In this document: piece after piece, positions 44,650 through 45,759 of the stretch
How positions within the stretch are numbered: position 1 is the first letter of the stretch
Layout of the letters: each line of letters begins with the position of its first letter
Origin: Candidatus Woesearchaeota archaeon
Lineage (GTDB): Archaea; Nanobdellota; Nanobdellia; Woesearchaeales; GW2011-AR9
Assembly: GCA_018303445.1 (NCBI GenBank)
Contig: JAGVYE010000004.1
Location: 1-45,759 of the forward strand
Direction of reading: 5' to 3'
Length of the DNA: 45,759 nucleotides
Notes under the pieces: generated by a model
Told to the model about the DNA's origin: nothing
Seen by the model: only the letters and a program-made list of their open reading frames with translations
The model's database searches: none
Position numbers and translations under genes: made by a program

Positions 44650-45726
44650 TTAAGCTTGATACTGTCGTAGCATTCTTACCATTTTTGGTCCGGAAAAGAT
44701 AAGAGGCGTATAAATTTGAATTCCTTTTGCTCCTGCGGTCGCCCTTTCTTTTACTCTCTCCAGAGAATTAATTCCGCCACAAGCGATAAATTCCCACTGA
44801 ACATCTGCTTCAGCGGCCATTCTGGCAAATTTTTTTTGCGTCTCTAAAGAACGTGAATAAACCGCATTCCCACTGGCTCCGCCAATTTGTTTTCCCTCTT
44901 TCATGGGAGAAAAGGGGATATAGTGTCGATCGTGCACGGTACTAGTATTCGTAGCCGTAATTCCATGAACACGATGTTTTTTGGCAATAGCAACGGTTTC
45001 CTTTATTTCTGATAAAGTTAAATTGGGAGAAACTTTTAGATACAATTTCTGATGCGGATTCATATTTTCTTCAACAACAACTAGCATCTCTTCTAGTTGT
45101 TGTTGGTATTGTTCTCGTGCATCAAGTTCACCAGTGGTACTATGGGTATTAGGACAACTGATATTTAATTCAAAGCGGTCTACAGAGTGCACGTTGCGCA
45201 TCGTGAGAACTGTCTTTTCCAAATCTCGAAGAACATCATCACTTTTTTTCTGTGGTGTTGACATGATATTAATGGTTAGAGGAACAGGATGTTCACCATA
45301 GGCGGCAAGGTTTTCGGCAACTATTTCTACTCCTTCTCCTGGCAAGCCCATCCAATTTATCATTGATTCGCTAGGGGAATATCTTCTGATCGTTGGCCGA
45401 GGATTTCCAAGCCATGGATCCATTGTTACAGTGCCAATAATAACGCGGTCAAAACCTAGGTAAAAAAGAACCGTGGGAGGAATATCCCCATTTTTATTAA
45501 AACCTGCGGCATTTGATAATTCGAAAGGAACATATTTGGTATTCGTAGGGTTATTCAAAAGAAAATCTTCTAGTCCTAGATGATATACGCCTCGAGATAA
45601 GTGTACAAACAGCTCATGAGCGATCTGAGGATCATGTTCCGTCACTTTAAAGAGAAGTGGTTTAAGAGTTTCTAGCCAGAAATCCTGTTCACTCAACCGA
45701 TGTAATGGTTGAGTGGACGAACGCAC
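44650..45726 (-). CDS. pyrD: Dihydroorotate dehydrogenase
   Basis: NAAGFNKNGDIPPTVLFYLGFDRVIIGTVT; FELNISCPNTHSTTG; LKVSPNLTLSEI; ITATNTS; GGASGNAVYSRSLE; ACGGINS. Confidence 0.92.
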   Translation of the reverse strand: MRSSTQPLHRLSEQDFWLETLKPLLFKVTEHDPQIAHELFVHLSRGVYHLGLEDFLLNNPTNTKYVPFELSNAAGFNKNGDIPPTVLFYLGFDRVIIGTVTMDPWLGNPRPTIRRYSPSESMINWMGLPGEGVEIVAENLAAYGEHPVPLTINIMSTPQKKSDDVLRDLEKTVLTMRNVHSVDRFELNISCPNTHSTTGELDAREQYQQQLEEMLVVVEENMNPHQKLYLKVSPNLTLSEIKETVAIAKKHRVHGITATNTSTVHDRHYIPFSPMKEGKQIGGASGNAVYSRSLETQKKFARMAAEADVQWEFIACGGINSLERVKERATAGAKGIQIYTPLIFSGPKMVRMLRQYQA

Positions 45727-45735
45727 TTTAGTGCG
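45690..45735. promoter_or_regulatory. Two adjacent hairpins at the pyrD 5' end
   Basis: CACTCAACC(45690-45698)/GGTTGAGTG(45707-45715); CGCAC(45722-45726)-TTTA-GTGCG(45731-45735). Confidence 0.5.
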
Positions 45736-45759
45736 AGGATGAATGGCGTAATCTATTTC

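Noticed and set aside
1-45759. tRNA, rRNA or CRISPR arrays
   Set aside because: No cloverleaf with TTCRANYC context, no rRNA-like sequence and no regularly spaced repeats found by reading; a tRNAscan/CRISPR finder run would be decisive.

Overview
The window is archaeal chromosome. The gene content (aPelota, fibrillarin/Nop5, Rpp29, aIF1, eS1/eS4/eL14/eL19/eL32/eL34, EMC3/DUF106, TATA-type promoters) and the many small Cys-rich or membrane-anchored proteins suggest a DPANN-like lineage, which is inference. The core is a long, nearly complete S10/spc ribosomal-protein superoperon (uL3 to secY, 20.3-34.6 kb). Around it lie an RNA-modification operon (Nop5, MazG, CYTH, fibrillarin, Nudix-2H), pelota, eS1, pheS/pheT, pyrC/pyrD, GpsA, GH3, GDPD and several predicted envelope proteins. 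The most interesting signals are outside the core genes: (1) a ~1.65 kb mini-island bounded by exact 24-bp direct repeats, one lying in the 3' end of the Nudix-2H gene, carrying a RelE-like toxin-antitoxin pair and nuclease/nucleotidyltransferase fragments; (2) a 153-bp MITE with terminal inverted repeats and a 9-bp target duplication, inserted in a decayed class II glutamine amidotransferase gene; (3) a Nudix-2H phosphoesterase gene interrupted by a TAA at a catalytic Glu codon of the Nudix box; (4) an unknown membrane-anchored ORF inserted between uS19 and uL22; (5) a GT2-HAD phosphatase fusion in a synteny-breaking block after secY; (6) a three-gene envelope operon whose second and third proteins share a C-terminal domain. 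All similarity calls come from reading the sequence; no database search was run.
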